Positions 32,646-43,309 of a DNA stretch of 64,000 bases are shown piece after piece (the first letter of the stretch is position 1; each line of letters begins with the position of its first letter). Source of the stretch: Balaenoptera acutorostrata. Its lineage: Eukaryota; Chordata; Mammalia; Artiodactyla; Balaenopteridae. The notes under the pieces were generated by a model. That model was given only the letters and a program-made list of their open reading frames with translations, had not been told where the DNA came from and did no database searches. The DNA lies in NCBI RefSeq assembly GCF_949987535.1, contig NC_080067.1:53998405-54062404 (forward strand), written 5' to 3'. A program made the position numbers and the translations under genes.

Positions 32646-35600
32646 AATGGCAGAGAGGTGGCCATTTGGTCTTGTTTTCTAAAGTTATTCATTGCCATAG
32701 TACTTCATACTTCTTACATATTTCAGACAGTTAAACCATGCACAGCTATGAAAAGTTCTGTATTCAGAGACCACTCCGTCAAAATCAGAGGAAACACCCA
32801 GAACGTGGGTTAAAGTAAAAAAAAAAAGCAACCACATATACAGTCATTTTCAGCCAGGCGATCAAAACTGGACAATGTAGACACTTTCATGCCACAAGCT
32901 GAAACAGAGCTGAAAGGCCCACGGCCCAGGACAAGGCTCTCAGGCTGGACACCAGCTCCCGCTTCTAAGCCTTCTCCCCTTCGCCCTCTGCTTTCCCCAT
33001 CAGGGGTCATGGGGCAGGAGGGAGGGGCTTGTTTTGTTTTCTGTATAATGAAGCTTTCAAAAGGCCGAGAAATGGAACTTCTATGCCTTGTTCTGCAGAA
33101 GCTCATTTCTTAATATTTTTAAGAAACGTATAAACAAACAAACAAAAATTTGCCAATGTCCACAAAGCCCCCTTGTGGAAGTATATTTAAAAACCATTTT
33201 GAGGACTTCAGTGTTGAGGGGGAGGAACCATGGCATTCAGGGTGTTTTAGGCTCCCTGTGGGCTGGTGGTGGTGAGAAGAATACACGCAGGTATCTGCCT
33301 TGAGCGGCCCCAGCAGAGCCCCCCAGCCAAACAGCCTGCCTCCTGGACTATCTTTGTATAACTACAGAATCCTTTTTTCTTTTCCTGGGAGCCACCAAAA
33401 AATAAAGCCCAACATAAATCTTAGCAGATTTCATCCCACTTTAATTCTACATTGCTTTTATCTGTCTTTAATCAAAGAAAATCAAGCAGCCTAACTTGGC
33501 TTACCTTTTTCTTCTCCTTTTCTTTCCTTCTTTTTTTTTTTTAACTTTCTGGAAGAAAATACCTTTGCATCTCCCAAGACAACAGAATCTTTTGAACTAA
33601 TAAAAGCCATACAGGTTCCAAGCTATAAGTTTTTCCTAGGGAAGATTTTTAATTTCCTTCTAGGAAAAATTAACAATTAAAAACTTCCCTGAAAGTATGT
33701 TAAAGACCACAGTGAGATGGAAATGAAATAAAATGCTGCTTGTTCTGTATTTTTTTTAACTCAGAGAAAAACTTTTTTGACTTTCATGATGTGCATATGG
33801 CCATTAATTTCAATGTCATATTATGGTTTTTGGCTGAACAGACAGTATGTATGTATGTATGTAAGCAAACAAAACAAATGCATTTTGTATTCAAATTTAT
33901 ACAACTCCATACATTTTTATGTTGTTTATTTGAAAATTAATTTTGGCTTAGGCCTCAGAGACAGCAAATGTTGTCAAGATTTGAGGGCTACCTGAAAAGC
34001 CTTGGGGACAGCATTACCCTTATGCATAAGAAACAGCAAAATAAAATAAAAATAAATGAATTTCCAAATACGTCATGGCTAATCCCTTGAGCTGACCTAC
34101 AAATGAATTATGGAGGTTTTGCTACAGGACTGAGTAGATCTGGTGATTTCACTGAGAGATTTATCTTATTTTCCGACTTATTTTCATATCTTATTTCCTT
34201 TTCTTTTAGAATTAGACTGTAAATAAAATGGCTAAGACCGAATGAAGCCTCCCTTTCACAGAACTCATATTGAATTGATAAATTAAAACAGTGAGATGAG
34301 TTTTGTATGACCCATCCTCTAGGATTTGGGAAATTTAGCTGATGCAAAACAAGGCATTAATTTGGAGAGGCCTAGGTATTTACCATGCTTAGTGTTCTGA
34401 CAATGATGAATGGCATCATTCCAAGCAAATGGTAATTTCACTTTTTGTGACAGTACTTTAGAGCAAAACCGACTTTCTTCACACAAAGAATTTGCAATCC
34501 TATTAAACAGAGGCAGTACCTGAATATCAGAAATCCTTCATTGTTTAAGTATCATCTGATATTCTTGATTGGCTTCAGACTGAAGTTGGAGTTGAATTAG
34601 GGAGAACGGAGGTTAAGTCCTAACCTTGAAAGACTTAGCAGCCATTGAAACACTGCCTTTGGGCACTTATTGGCCTGTATTTATCAAAAAAACTTTTCAA
34701 TTCAATGAGGGGAGGGAGAAAACACAAAACTTGTCACATTCATCAAGTGAAGCCACTGGAAAGACATCTACAGAACACCCAAAAAGCATAATCTTTCCGA
34801 AGCGCTGATAGAAATGGTAATTGGATGGGTCAGAGAATAATACAACCAAAGCAGCGGCAATGCAGAATATGGCGGAAAAATCAAGGTCAAAAATAAAAGA
34901 ACAGGTCCTTTCTAACTTTCGAAAAACTTACACTTGGCCTTTGTACTAAGGGAAAATATACCTGTTGCTACCATAATTTATATCCTCACAAAAGCCCCTC
35001 AAAAAGAACCTTTGAACATAAAAGGCATTAAAGACCCTCATTCTCCGCAGCCCATAAGAAAGCTTCACCTTAATATTGACTCCTCCAAAATATGTTTTCT
35101 GAAAGCAAAAAAAAAGATTTTTTTTTTTTAAAGAACAACTAAAAGCAGTGACTCTCTTTCAGAATCTAACCCATCCACCTTTCAGCAGGAAAGGTATGTT
35201 CTGGGGAGGACTGAGCGAGGGATATATCGAATATATTTAAACTCTTCCCTGAGAGACTGCAAAAAACACAACAAAACAAAACAAAAAACAGACTCTTGGA
35301 GGACTGGCAGAGAATACCAACATTGTATCCCAAAAGGGGAACAGACCTGATGAGTCATAGTGTCTTGATTGCATGTCTTCCTGCCTTCTTTGCTGATGAG
35401 CTAACATCAGGGCAGAGCCAAATGACACATGTAAACAGATGAGCGTCAGGGGATGCCACATTTTCCCATTTTTATCTTTTTACACAAACACCTCTGCACT
35501 GGACTTGGAAGGACTTTTGGCACAACATGGAGAGCTGATATTCTGGGCTACATCCAGCTCAGCTCGAAAAGCAAGGGATCTGGTAAAGTGGTGTGTAGCT

Positions 35601-36135
35601 CAGCTTGGTGGAAGTATGCGGATGCAGGTGTCTCCTCGCTGACAAAGATATCGGCTAAGGGGGAAATCGTCCCTAAAAAGCCAGGATCTGGAGTCCCTCC
35701 TCTTCATCCCAGGGAATAAAGCAGAACACCTGCAAAACCTCCGTAGATGGGTTCCCAGAAGAGGTAAAAAGAAACAATCCAGAGCTCACCCTGGCATTTC
35801 GCTGGAAACTGTACAAATTTACTGATGTGCAAGAAAAGACAGTGTCATTTGTTAATTTGCAAAATTCTAAAGTGCCTGGATACCCATTTCTATTAATCCA
35901 GAGATTCCACTTTCCACATTAGAGTTCTACAGTGATGTAAGGAAGGAGATGGGGTTTCTGATTGGTGCTGACAGAGCCACATCATATTTTAGGGAGATGA
36001 CATAGCTCTTGACGGCTCCCTCTAATCTATTCCCAATAATATGTTCATCTGTACGTTTTCCCCGGGCACCAGAAGAACAACCTTAGATCCCTAAAACAGT
36101 ATGTCATTTCTTTCCACAAATCTCATATGCACATA
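32646..36135. other. Long, largely repeat-free unique stretch
   Basis: Over about 3.5 kb I recognise only a small (TATG)n at 33845-33862, a poly-T near 33530 and an (AAAAC)-rich patch near 35265-35288. All plus and minus frames here are under 100 codons and without domains. The low repeat density could reflect selection against insertion, or elements too old to see. Confidence 0.45.
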
Positions 36136-36139
36136 TATT

Positions 36140-36205
36140 ATTATTATTTAACGTTTATTAAGTACCAACAGTATGCTAGGCACAATAGACATAAGGGGCC
36201 ATAAA
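36140..36205 (-). repeat. MIR or L2 3' terminal fragment, reverse strand
   Basis: 'taacgtttattaagtaccaa' and 'cagtatgctaggcacaatag' match the conserved terminal segment shared by these families. Confidence 0.6.
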
Positions 36206-36343
36206 AACATATTTAACGCATCAAAAACCACAATAAAAGGATGCTGTGTTTGTGCCAGAAGACAATAAAAATCTTTGCAATTCATAGTTCAAGATGAAAT
36301 GCATCCCAGGTCCCAGAGCAGCCTTAGTACAGTGTGGCATATC

Positions 36344-36702
36344 AAAAAAGGTATTAGAGGGCTTCCCTGGTGGCGCAGTGGTTGAGAATCTGCCTGCTAA
36401 TGCAGGGGACACGGGTTCGAGCCCTGGTCTGGGAAGATCCCACATGCCGCGGAGCAACTGGGCCCGTGAGCCACAACTACTGAGCCTGCGCGTCTGGAGC
36501 CTGTGCTCCGCCAACAAGAGAGGCCGCGATAGTGAGAGGCCCGCACACCGCGATGAAGAGGGGCCCCTGCTTGCCGCAACTAGAGAAAGCCCTCACACGA
36601 AACGAAGACCCAACACAGCCAAAAATTAAATAAATAAATAAATAAAAACAGCTATAAAAAAAAAAAAAGTGCTGTGAATTGAAAAAAAAAAAAGGTATTA
36701 GA
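36344..36702 (+). repeat. CHR-2-type SINE, copy 4, with a double tail and 15-bp target-site duplication
   Basis: The head and both polymerase III boxes are intact. Perfect duplications 'aaaaaaggtattaga' lie at 36344-36358 and 36688-36702. After the first (AAAT)n tail (to about 36648) there is 'cagctat', A13, then 'gtgctgtgaattg' (36669-36681) and a second A12 run before the duplication. This layout suggests the SINE transcript read through into flanking DNA and carried it along. Confidence 0.95.
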
Positions 36703-36854
36703 ATTTTCGCTCAGCCGGAGTAAGAAAGGTTGTGCATACCTTACGATTAAACGGGGCCTTCCTCACCTTGATGACATTCTGCAACAAATAATGAATTCTC
36801 TAATGGCAAAGCATTCATTACTTAACCATCTAGTTAAACCTCAGCCCTCTGCAT

Positions 36855-37023
36855 CACCTCCGATCACCTCTGTACCAAGCACTATGGTAGGCATTTAAAA
36901 TGCATTTCTCTGTATAACAGTGGAGTATGCAGTTATTTGTTTTACTGAAATTTGGAAAGGTTAAGTGAGTCACCCAGGGTCCGTGCTCAGGAATCAATGT
37001 CAGTTTTCCTAGAGTTGCATCTA
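36855..37023 (-). repeat. MIR SINE, reverse strand
   Basis: 'ctgtaccaagcactatggta', 'ggaaaggttaagtgagtcac' and 'ccagggtccgtgctcaggaa' match reversed MIR. Confidence 0.8.
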
Positions 37024-37067
37024 ACACACACAAACACACACACACACACACTCACACACACACACAG
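37024..37067. repeat. (CA)n microsatellite
   Basis: Imperfect CA units, interrupted at 37033 and near 37052, next to the MIR. Confidence 0.95.
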
Positions 37068-37224
37068 TTGAAGAAAAATAAATGTCATCAGCAAGCTTAG
37101 GGATTTGGAGTTAATTTAACATCAAATAACCAATTTGGATCTATGTAAACACAGCATTAGCCTGGCCAAGGTAGAATTTTATGCTAAAAGGTGTCAGCTT
37201 TTTCACTTGCTAAAGCTTCTTTTG

Positions 37225-37475
37225 TCAAGGTTTAGAGTAGGGTTAATAGCATGAACTCAGGAGCCAGATTTTATGGGTTCAAATCCTGGCTCTGACAGAT
37301 GTGTGCCTCTAAGCAAGTTAAGATTTCTCTGTCTCAGGTTCCTCATCTGTTCAAACGATATAAGGAAAATAATAGTAGCTTATTTCAAAGACTGGTTGTG
37401 AGGGTAAAATGAGTTAATACATAGAAAATCTTAGTAAATGCCCAGCACATAGTAAGTCCTTCAAAAGCTATTATT
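37225..37475 (+). repeat. MIR SINE, nearly full length
   Basis: The tRNA-like head 'ggttcaaatcctggctctga', the core 'cctctaagcaagttaagatt' and 'tctcaggttcctcatctgtt', and the 3' end 'gcccagcacatagtaagtcc' are all present in order. Confidence 0.95.
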
Positions 37476-37479
37476 TTGC

Positions 37480-38640
37480 CAGAGCCTAGCACTGAAAAGC
37501 AGACACTGTGCTGCTTTTTAGATAAAAAGACAATATTACTGAGGCTTCATGAGCCTCACGTGCTACAAGTTGCTTTTCTATCAGTAAAAAGGATTTACTC
37601 TAGCCGTCCAACTAACTCTCTTCCCTTCAGCCCTTCTTGAACTTAGTGAATCTACAAGACAACTAGCTAAGACCCCACAAAGTTGGCTTTTCCATGGTCA
37701 CCTTCACTGAACAGCAGACAGATGGGTGGAGGGTTCACAAAAGACCAGACCCATAGTATGCGGCCTTTTGGAGGTGCTATGAATGAATGAGCGATCAGAC
37801 AGTGCTTAGAAGCTCACAGAATCCAACCGAGGATTCAGTCTATAGATGCAGGATCTTCTTTAAAATCATGCAACTCTCAACAATGTGCAGACTAATTTGT
37901 CTATTTTCCATGTACTTTCCACTTCCTCTCCATTCTGTTGTACATCTTCTCAAATTTTCTCTGCTTGTTATTTCGACAGAGGACTTAGAGAAGACGGGAG
38001 AAGTAAACTTCAAATCAGTTGAAGTTTGGGTAGTAAACTACCCAAAGGATAGTTTTAGTTGGAGAAAACATCAAAGTTAACGACTAAATTAAAACTTTTG
38101 GATTACCAGTCAACATCAACAGATATGCATTCTTCAGCCAAATTAGGACGAATAATAAAAGTTGCAGCAAGTGGGAAAACAATCAGAGCTGATGCTTGGT
38201 ACAAAGAAAGGAGGATTATTGTTTTTATTCATTGTTAATTGTTAATATTGCTTTTACTGTCATAAACATCAAGGGGCTAGACAATTAACTGCTATAAATT
38301 AAGGGCAGTCTAAATTATAAGACTTGCCCACTAACAATTATAAAATAATTGCTTTTTTAAAATGTAAAAGTATATGATTTAGACTTGAAGTCACAAAATA
38401 CAGGTTTTTAAAATGATTTTACTGCCAATATTTCCTTGAAGCTCAGTTACCCAATGGGAATTAAAAACCCATCAGGACTACTTAGGTGATACGACTCAAG
38501 ATATCATTCTTAAGGAAATTACCATGGAGCAAAGAAGTTTTTTAGGCTTTCACACCTTTCCAAACTACTTTTTTTCAGAAGGATATGGCCTCCTTTTTGT
38601 ACCTCTAAGCTTAAAGTAGTGCCTTTTAATTATACACAGA
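37480..38640. other. Unassigned unique sequence
   Basis: No repeat was recognised. The 97-codon plus frame at 37787-38080 has a hydrophobic middle but no other protein feature. An 11-bp inverted repeat 'actacccaaac'-like pair lies near 38020-38045. Confidence 0.45.
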
Positions 38641-39560
38641 CTAATAAAACAAGACTTATTTAAATGTAATTTTGTAACTTGTACACACAAACTCAAGCCA
38701 GTGGATGATGAAATGTTGCTAAAATTATCCTTATCCAGTAAAATTTATTGCAGTGATGAAAATCTTGACATCTATTCCAAAGTTCAAATTAAACTTCAGC
38801 ATAATACAGTAGCCTGAGCTGGACCAAAGTAAATAAGCAATTATTTATAGTAATTGTATGTGTGCAAATTGCGCGTACTTAACTTTCCAGAAAAAGTCAG
38901 TGAACCCACACTGTGGGGACCGCTGAATTAATTACGAGCGTACACAAAGGGGTGTACTCTTCAATGATCTCAGCATCCATCTGCCTAATACCCACCTGTC
39001 TCGCGGCCCTCTGATTTAACCACATATTATGGCATCAATAAAAACTTTCGGATTCAAGGAAAACCATTGCCGTTTCCCAAGATATTTGCCTCCTAATAAA
39101 CACAGACTGAAGGGGAAGTGTTGAAAGCCACGGCAATATTTCTTCTGTAACGTTTGATACGAATCCCAGCTGCACAACATTGTATGTTAATAACCATTAT
39201 GTAATGAACAGATGAAGAAGCCCTTTTGAGCCGCTCTGGCAGATTTTGAACTTGATCTTCTATCATTTGATGTCATGCAAGACCAGATAAATGACCCGTC
39301 TTTCGAGAGTCTGCAGAGCCCCTTTGGAACAGCTGCACAGTTTTCCCCTCTTCTTTGCTGCAGGTTTCTCACTTAAGAAAAAAACACGCTTCATTACATC
39401 GCCTCTTACTTGAGCTGCAAGGGTCTATTCAAGGAAGATAAGCCTCTTAGAAATGAAGTAGCGTTGAATTTAGGTTTTGAGTGACAGCAGGAAGATTTAT
39501 CCATTCAACAGACAATACCGCTTTCTCTGCATTAATCTAGCAGGCGGACAATGATCTGTT
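38640..39560. promoter_or_regulatory. Repeat-free, CpG-retaining tract, probable conserved noncoding element cluster
   Basis: This is the best enhancer-like block in the window. It has no visible repeat and keeps unmethylated-looking CpGs inside AT-rich DNA. A forkhead-type 'gtaaata' (38829-38835) lies in a near-palindrome 'taaataagcaattattta', and there are several TAAT cores. The 61-codon minus frame at 39187-39372 is short and domain-free. Cross-species conservation is not shown here. Confidence 0.45.
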
Positions 39561-40300
39561 TTTTAGGCCTCATCTCATCTCTTTCCCACAGCAGAAGGTG
39601 ATTAAAGTTAGGAAACGGGCACTGTGAAAGAAAACTTGAGCGCTATCTCTCTAGCCCTCCTGTTTCCTGAAGTGGGGAGGGGGAAGAGGGAGCCCCCAGG
39701 CCAAGGGCATCAATCACAGATTCACAACAAGGATACGATGCTTCCCAGTTGGGAAACCGATAGGCCGCAGGTAAAGGGGTGAGCCCCAGAACCCAAAGAG
39801 TATACCACTGTTGTTACTTTCCCAGAGAGAAGAAAGCGCAAAGTAGCCCTTCCTAAGTGAAAGCACTTCCATTCTTCCTGGGGCGCCCAGATGAAAACGT
39901 CAGGAATCTTTTGACTTCACGTGATATTCCACCACTATCCACAGGTAAGGGTCAACGAAGTCCCAAATTAGCTGGTCTGCAAACAGCAGCATAGCATGCA
40001 AACGCATGCTACAAGGCCATACAAAATTTGAGCAAATGTTCACACAATGCAACCATTTCATCTGACCTTTTATATCTATCTTCCACTGCTGAACAGACGC
40101 TTCCACAAAAATCCCCGTGGCCCGATGATGAACGTGAAGTGTCCTCTGCCAAGCGCTGAGCAGAGCCCTCTGTGAGCACCTTACAGAGCGCTAGTGACCT
40201 ACAGGATGTTAAACTGGAGTCCAACATCAGAATCCCATTTTACAGGCAACATCTGTATCCTTAGGAGACTTGCCACGTTATCAGTAGAGTCTTTGCTTGG
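39561..40300. other. CpG-retaining unique tract with two donor-like splice sites
   Basis: Two strong splice-donor-like motifs occur on the plus strand: 'gcag|gtaaag' at 39770/39771 and 'acag|gtaagg' at 39944/39945. An E-box CACGTG lies at 39918-39923. No long coding frame accompanies them, so a noncoding exon is possible but unproved. Confidence 0.35.
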
Positions 40301-41179
40301 ACTGTGTGGCACATAAATTGATGGATGGGCTTGAGAGTGAATGTGGAGGCTTAAACCATGCTTCCCAGTTAGGACATATTTATTTTTATTTGGGTTGCAA
40401 TCATAAGACTGTTGCTGTCACATCACAATAGGCAGAGATGCATTTTGTAGACCGCTCACAAACTCGCTCCTTTTTCCTTTAGCTCACCATGAAGATATCT
40501 AAATACCACATATCAAATATAGATACATGAGATAAAATGTTCATCTCCTGTTACCCTAAAAGTACCCCTGCATCAAAATAATCAAAGATGAGTCCAAGAA
40601 AATTTATAAACCAGATTTTGGAAAACAAGGATGAGGCAAAATATTTTCACAAGGTACCTATTTCCCTGAAAAGACAGCTCACGGAGGCTGGGAGTCTCAT
40701 TCAAGTGCGAATAGTGAATTTAGTTAGTGAGTAAGCAGAGGGAAAGTCACAGGCATTACCACAGAATTAGATCAAGTTGCCCCAAATGACTTCTGAATTT
40801 GAGAGCGGATTGTGTGTTCTCTAAAAATCAATATAGAGTCATCACAATTTGACATTTCCTATTGTTAAATTGCATTGTGTTTTGCTTTTGCAAAATATAT
40901 TGACAATGAAAGCCTTCCTTGATATTCACCCCATGTGATGCTGGAAATATCTGTTTGTCAATCTTAAAGCTACTGTAACCAGTCAAATATGGTAGCGGCA
41001 GGATGTAATCCATTTTCAAGTCTCCTAAGAACCCAGATCCAACACCCGTGTGGCCAGAAGAAGATGCTGAAGGGAAAAAAAAAACACCACCTGAGCCCTT
41101 TGGAAATGGCACACAGCATGGCAGCACGTGACTATGCTCACTCAGTGGGCAGCTCTTCAGAAAAGCAGTCATGATTCAA
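40301..41179. other. Unassigned unique sequence
   Basis: No repeat recognised. The 114-codon minus frame at 40828-41172 has no domain and includes a poly-A-derived Phe run. Confidence 0.45.
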
Positions 41180-42240
41180 AACAAAACAAACCCAAAAAAC
41201 AGCACCAAGTCGCTGTTATGCTCATATTAATGCAATTGAGCCTCAGGAAGGACGGTTTTATTCTTATTATCGCTGGGTCTCAAATTCCTTAAAACTCACA
41301 GCACTGTTACAGGTAACTTCTTTTTACCTACTGCTTCCATGATCAAAAATTGACCTCCCAGGTGGCAAAAAAAACCCAAATTGCCTCCCTCCGCCATCAA
41401 ACCTCTACGTCATGCCCAATCAGCACCTACAAAGATAGTCTTCATTTTCTTCTTTCTTTCTGCCTTTTTTTCTTCTTTTTTAATTACTGAAGACTCCTGT
41501 TTTAGAGAAATCCCTAATTGCTTCATTTTGAGATGTTATGTTTAACCTCAGGAAATGGTGCTATAAGACCTGGCAAACAGCTTTCTGGTTGTTTCAATCA
41601 GGACCAGACTCTGAAGTCCAGCCAAGTAAGAGCCCTATTCATTTTCCTGCCCTGTCATCTTGATCTTATTTGGGTGTCTGGGGAACTGGAGGTGCTTAGC
41701 CGGCCCTGGGTTTCAGGAGTGGGGGTGGGAGCACCAGGGAGAGCTATGCGATGTGTTAGAGACACTGAAAGTTTTCATTTTGACTCCTTAATGAGCACGA
41801 CCTTTGACACGGGCTGATGAGTTCCATGCTTGTCCTGGTGCGCTTTTTGAAAACATTTGACACTGGTCACAGGTCTGACAGGGATATGACTAATGAAGTC
41901 GCGGTATAAAAATAATGGGCTGCAATTGCAAGTCATTTGCATGAAACCAAACTCCTTAAAAACTTGTCTCTGTTCACTTTCTGTTTTCTAAATGAGTCAA
42001 TAATACGAATCAGATGGCTTGAAGGCAAGAGGCTCCCAAATATTCCTTCTATAAGTTTGGTAAATTAGTTGGCATTTGGTGCAATTTTTGTTGCCTTGAG
42101 GCCTGGTTTAAATTGGACTGTAGTTACTAAATTGCTAGGGTGATTGTAGAATGTGTAGGATAATACATAATACCTTGTTTTTCTTAAGCGTTTCGTCATA
42201 GAGCTTCTTGTGAGGTCAAGGAACCCAGACAGCTCTTTGC
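41180..42240. promoter_or_regulatory. Repeat-free conserved-element-like tract with octamer site
   Basis: No interspersed repeat is visible. A perfect ATTTGCAT octamer lies at 41935-41942 within 'gcaagtcatttgcatgaaac'. CpGs are kept in 'taatgaagtcgcggtataaa' and 'atgagcacgacctttgacac'. Together with 38640-39560 it suggests a regulatory neighbourhood. Confidence 0.38.
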
Positions 42241-42244
42241 AGGG

Positions 42245-42490
42245 AACATCAACTGAGAGTAAATGAAGAAGAAATGGAAGGAAGGGGGTGCGGGGGGCAG
42301 GAGAGGGATAGATTAAAAGGAGGGAAAAGAGGAGTGACAAAACAGAATCAAAAATGAAAAGAAGAAGGCAACATGGAGTAAGGTCCAAAAATGCAAAGAG
42401 AGAGAAAAGGTAGGGGGGAAAAAGTGAAAGGGGGAAGAATAGAAAAATGAATGCAGAGGAGTTAGAGTAATGAGGGGAATGGAAAACAGC
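42245..42490 (+). repeat. Purine-rich (GA/G) low-complexity tract
   Basis: About 245 nt are very largely A and G on the plus strand, with G runs such as 'gaagggggtgcggggggcag' and 'ggtaggggggaaaaagtg'. It is not a simple repeat. Confidence 0.85.
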
Positions 42491-43012
42491 AAAGAACCTG
42501 AAAGAAGAAACTGCTATTCCTATTTTAGTTTATCCTATGAAACTATGTACTATTTACCCTCAGAGAGCGCTAAGCATCCACTAAACAAAATCCTGGGCTC
42601 TTCCTCTGCCTCTGCGCGATGCAGCCCAAGTCCATGATGGTTCATCCTTTCACCTGTAGCTCAAAATGCCCTCCATGACGGAGAAGCTTTCAGCAAAGCC
42701 TGGTCATATTTAATCCCCCGATTCAGAAGCAGCAGGCATGGGGAGCATATAGCATGTGTTCCTTCTAGAGCCTTCCTCCTTGGTAGCTTGGTTTAAACAT
42801 TTGGGATTTTCTTTATGATTTGTCAGTTTCAGCACATCTCTTTGGGATTTCATTTTGCTCGCCTGGTGCATATGACACAATTAAATATCCCATGTCCCTA
42901 AACTTAGATCAAAAGTAATACAAGTGATTTACAGATATACACACATGCATCAAAAGAGCAAATGAACCAAAGAAAGGTTGCTTGGCACAGACAAAACGTA
43001 CACACAAGTTTA
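42491..43012. other. Unassigned unique sequence
   Basis: No repeat or exon recognised. It continues the repeat-poor character of the preceding 4 kb. Confidence 0.45.
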
Positions 43013-43014
43013 GA

Positions 43015-43193
43015 AAAGAACCAGCTCTGCTTGCTCTGCAACGTTGGGAAACGTTCTTAATCTCAGTGAGCCTCAGTTTCTTCAGTCACAAAGTGGAGGA
43101 TTAAGAGATTATGTTTCATAAAGTACTAGCAAAGTACCTGGCACACCGTGAGTAGCTAAAATGAATGAGTGAATGAATGAATGAATGAATGAA
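43015..43193 (+). repeat. MIR SINE fragment ending in a (GAAT)n run
   Basis: 'atctcagtgagcctcagttt', 'cttcagtcacaaagtggagg' and 'gtacctggcacaccgtgagt' match MIR. Perfect or near-perfect GAAT units fill 43161-43193. Confidence 0.85.
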
Positions 43194-43204
43194 CGTAGTT
43201 GGAG

Positions 43205-43308
43205 TAGAAATGGAAGGTGAGAAATACTTTCTCGAAGGCCAGGCACAAACAAAAATCTTTTTGTTTGTGCCTGGCCTTCGAGAAAGTATTTCTCACCTTC
43301 CATTTCTA
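43205..43308. repeat. Perfect 51-bp inverted repeat with 2-nt spacer (palindrome)
   Basis: Bases 43205-43255 are the exact reverse complement of 43258-43308, with only 'tc' (43256-43257) between them. I checked all 51 pairs. Pairing stops at 43204/43309. It belongs to no repeat I know. RNA from it would form an almost loopless 51-bp hairpin. Either a template-switch inverted duplication or an assembly fold-back could produce it. Confidence 0.99.
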
Positions 43309-43309
43309 A

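Noticed and set aside
43161..43193. CRISPR-like or other spaced repeat array
   Set aside because: It is a simple (GAAT)n run at the end of a MIR. No spaced direct repeats of array type occur in the window, which is vertebrate DNA.
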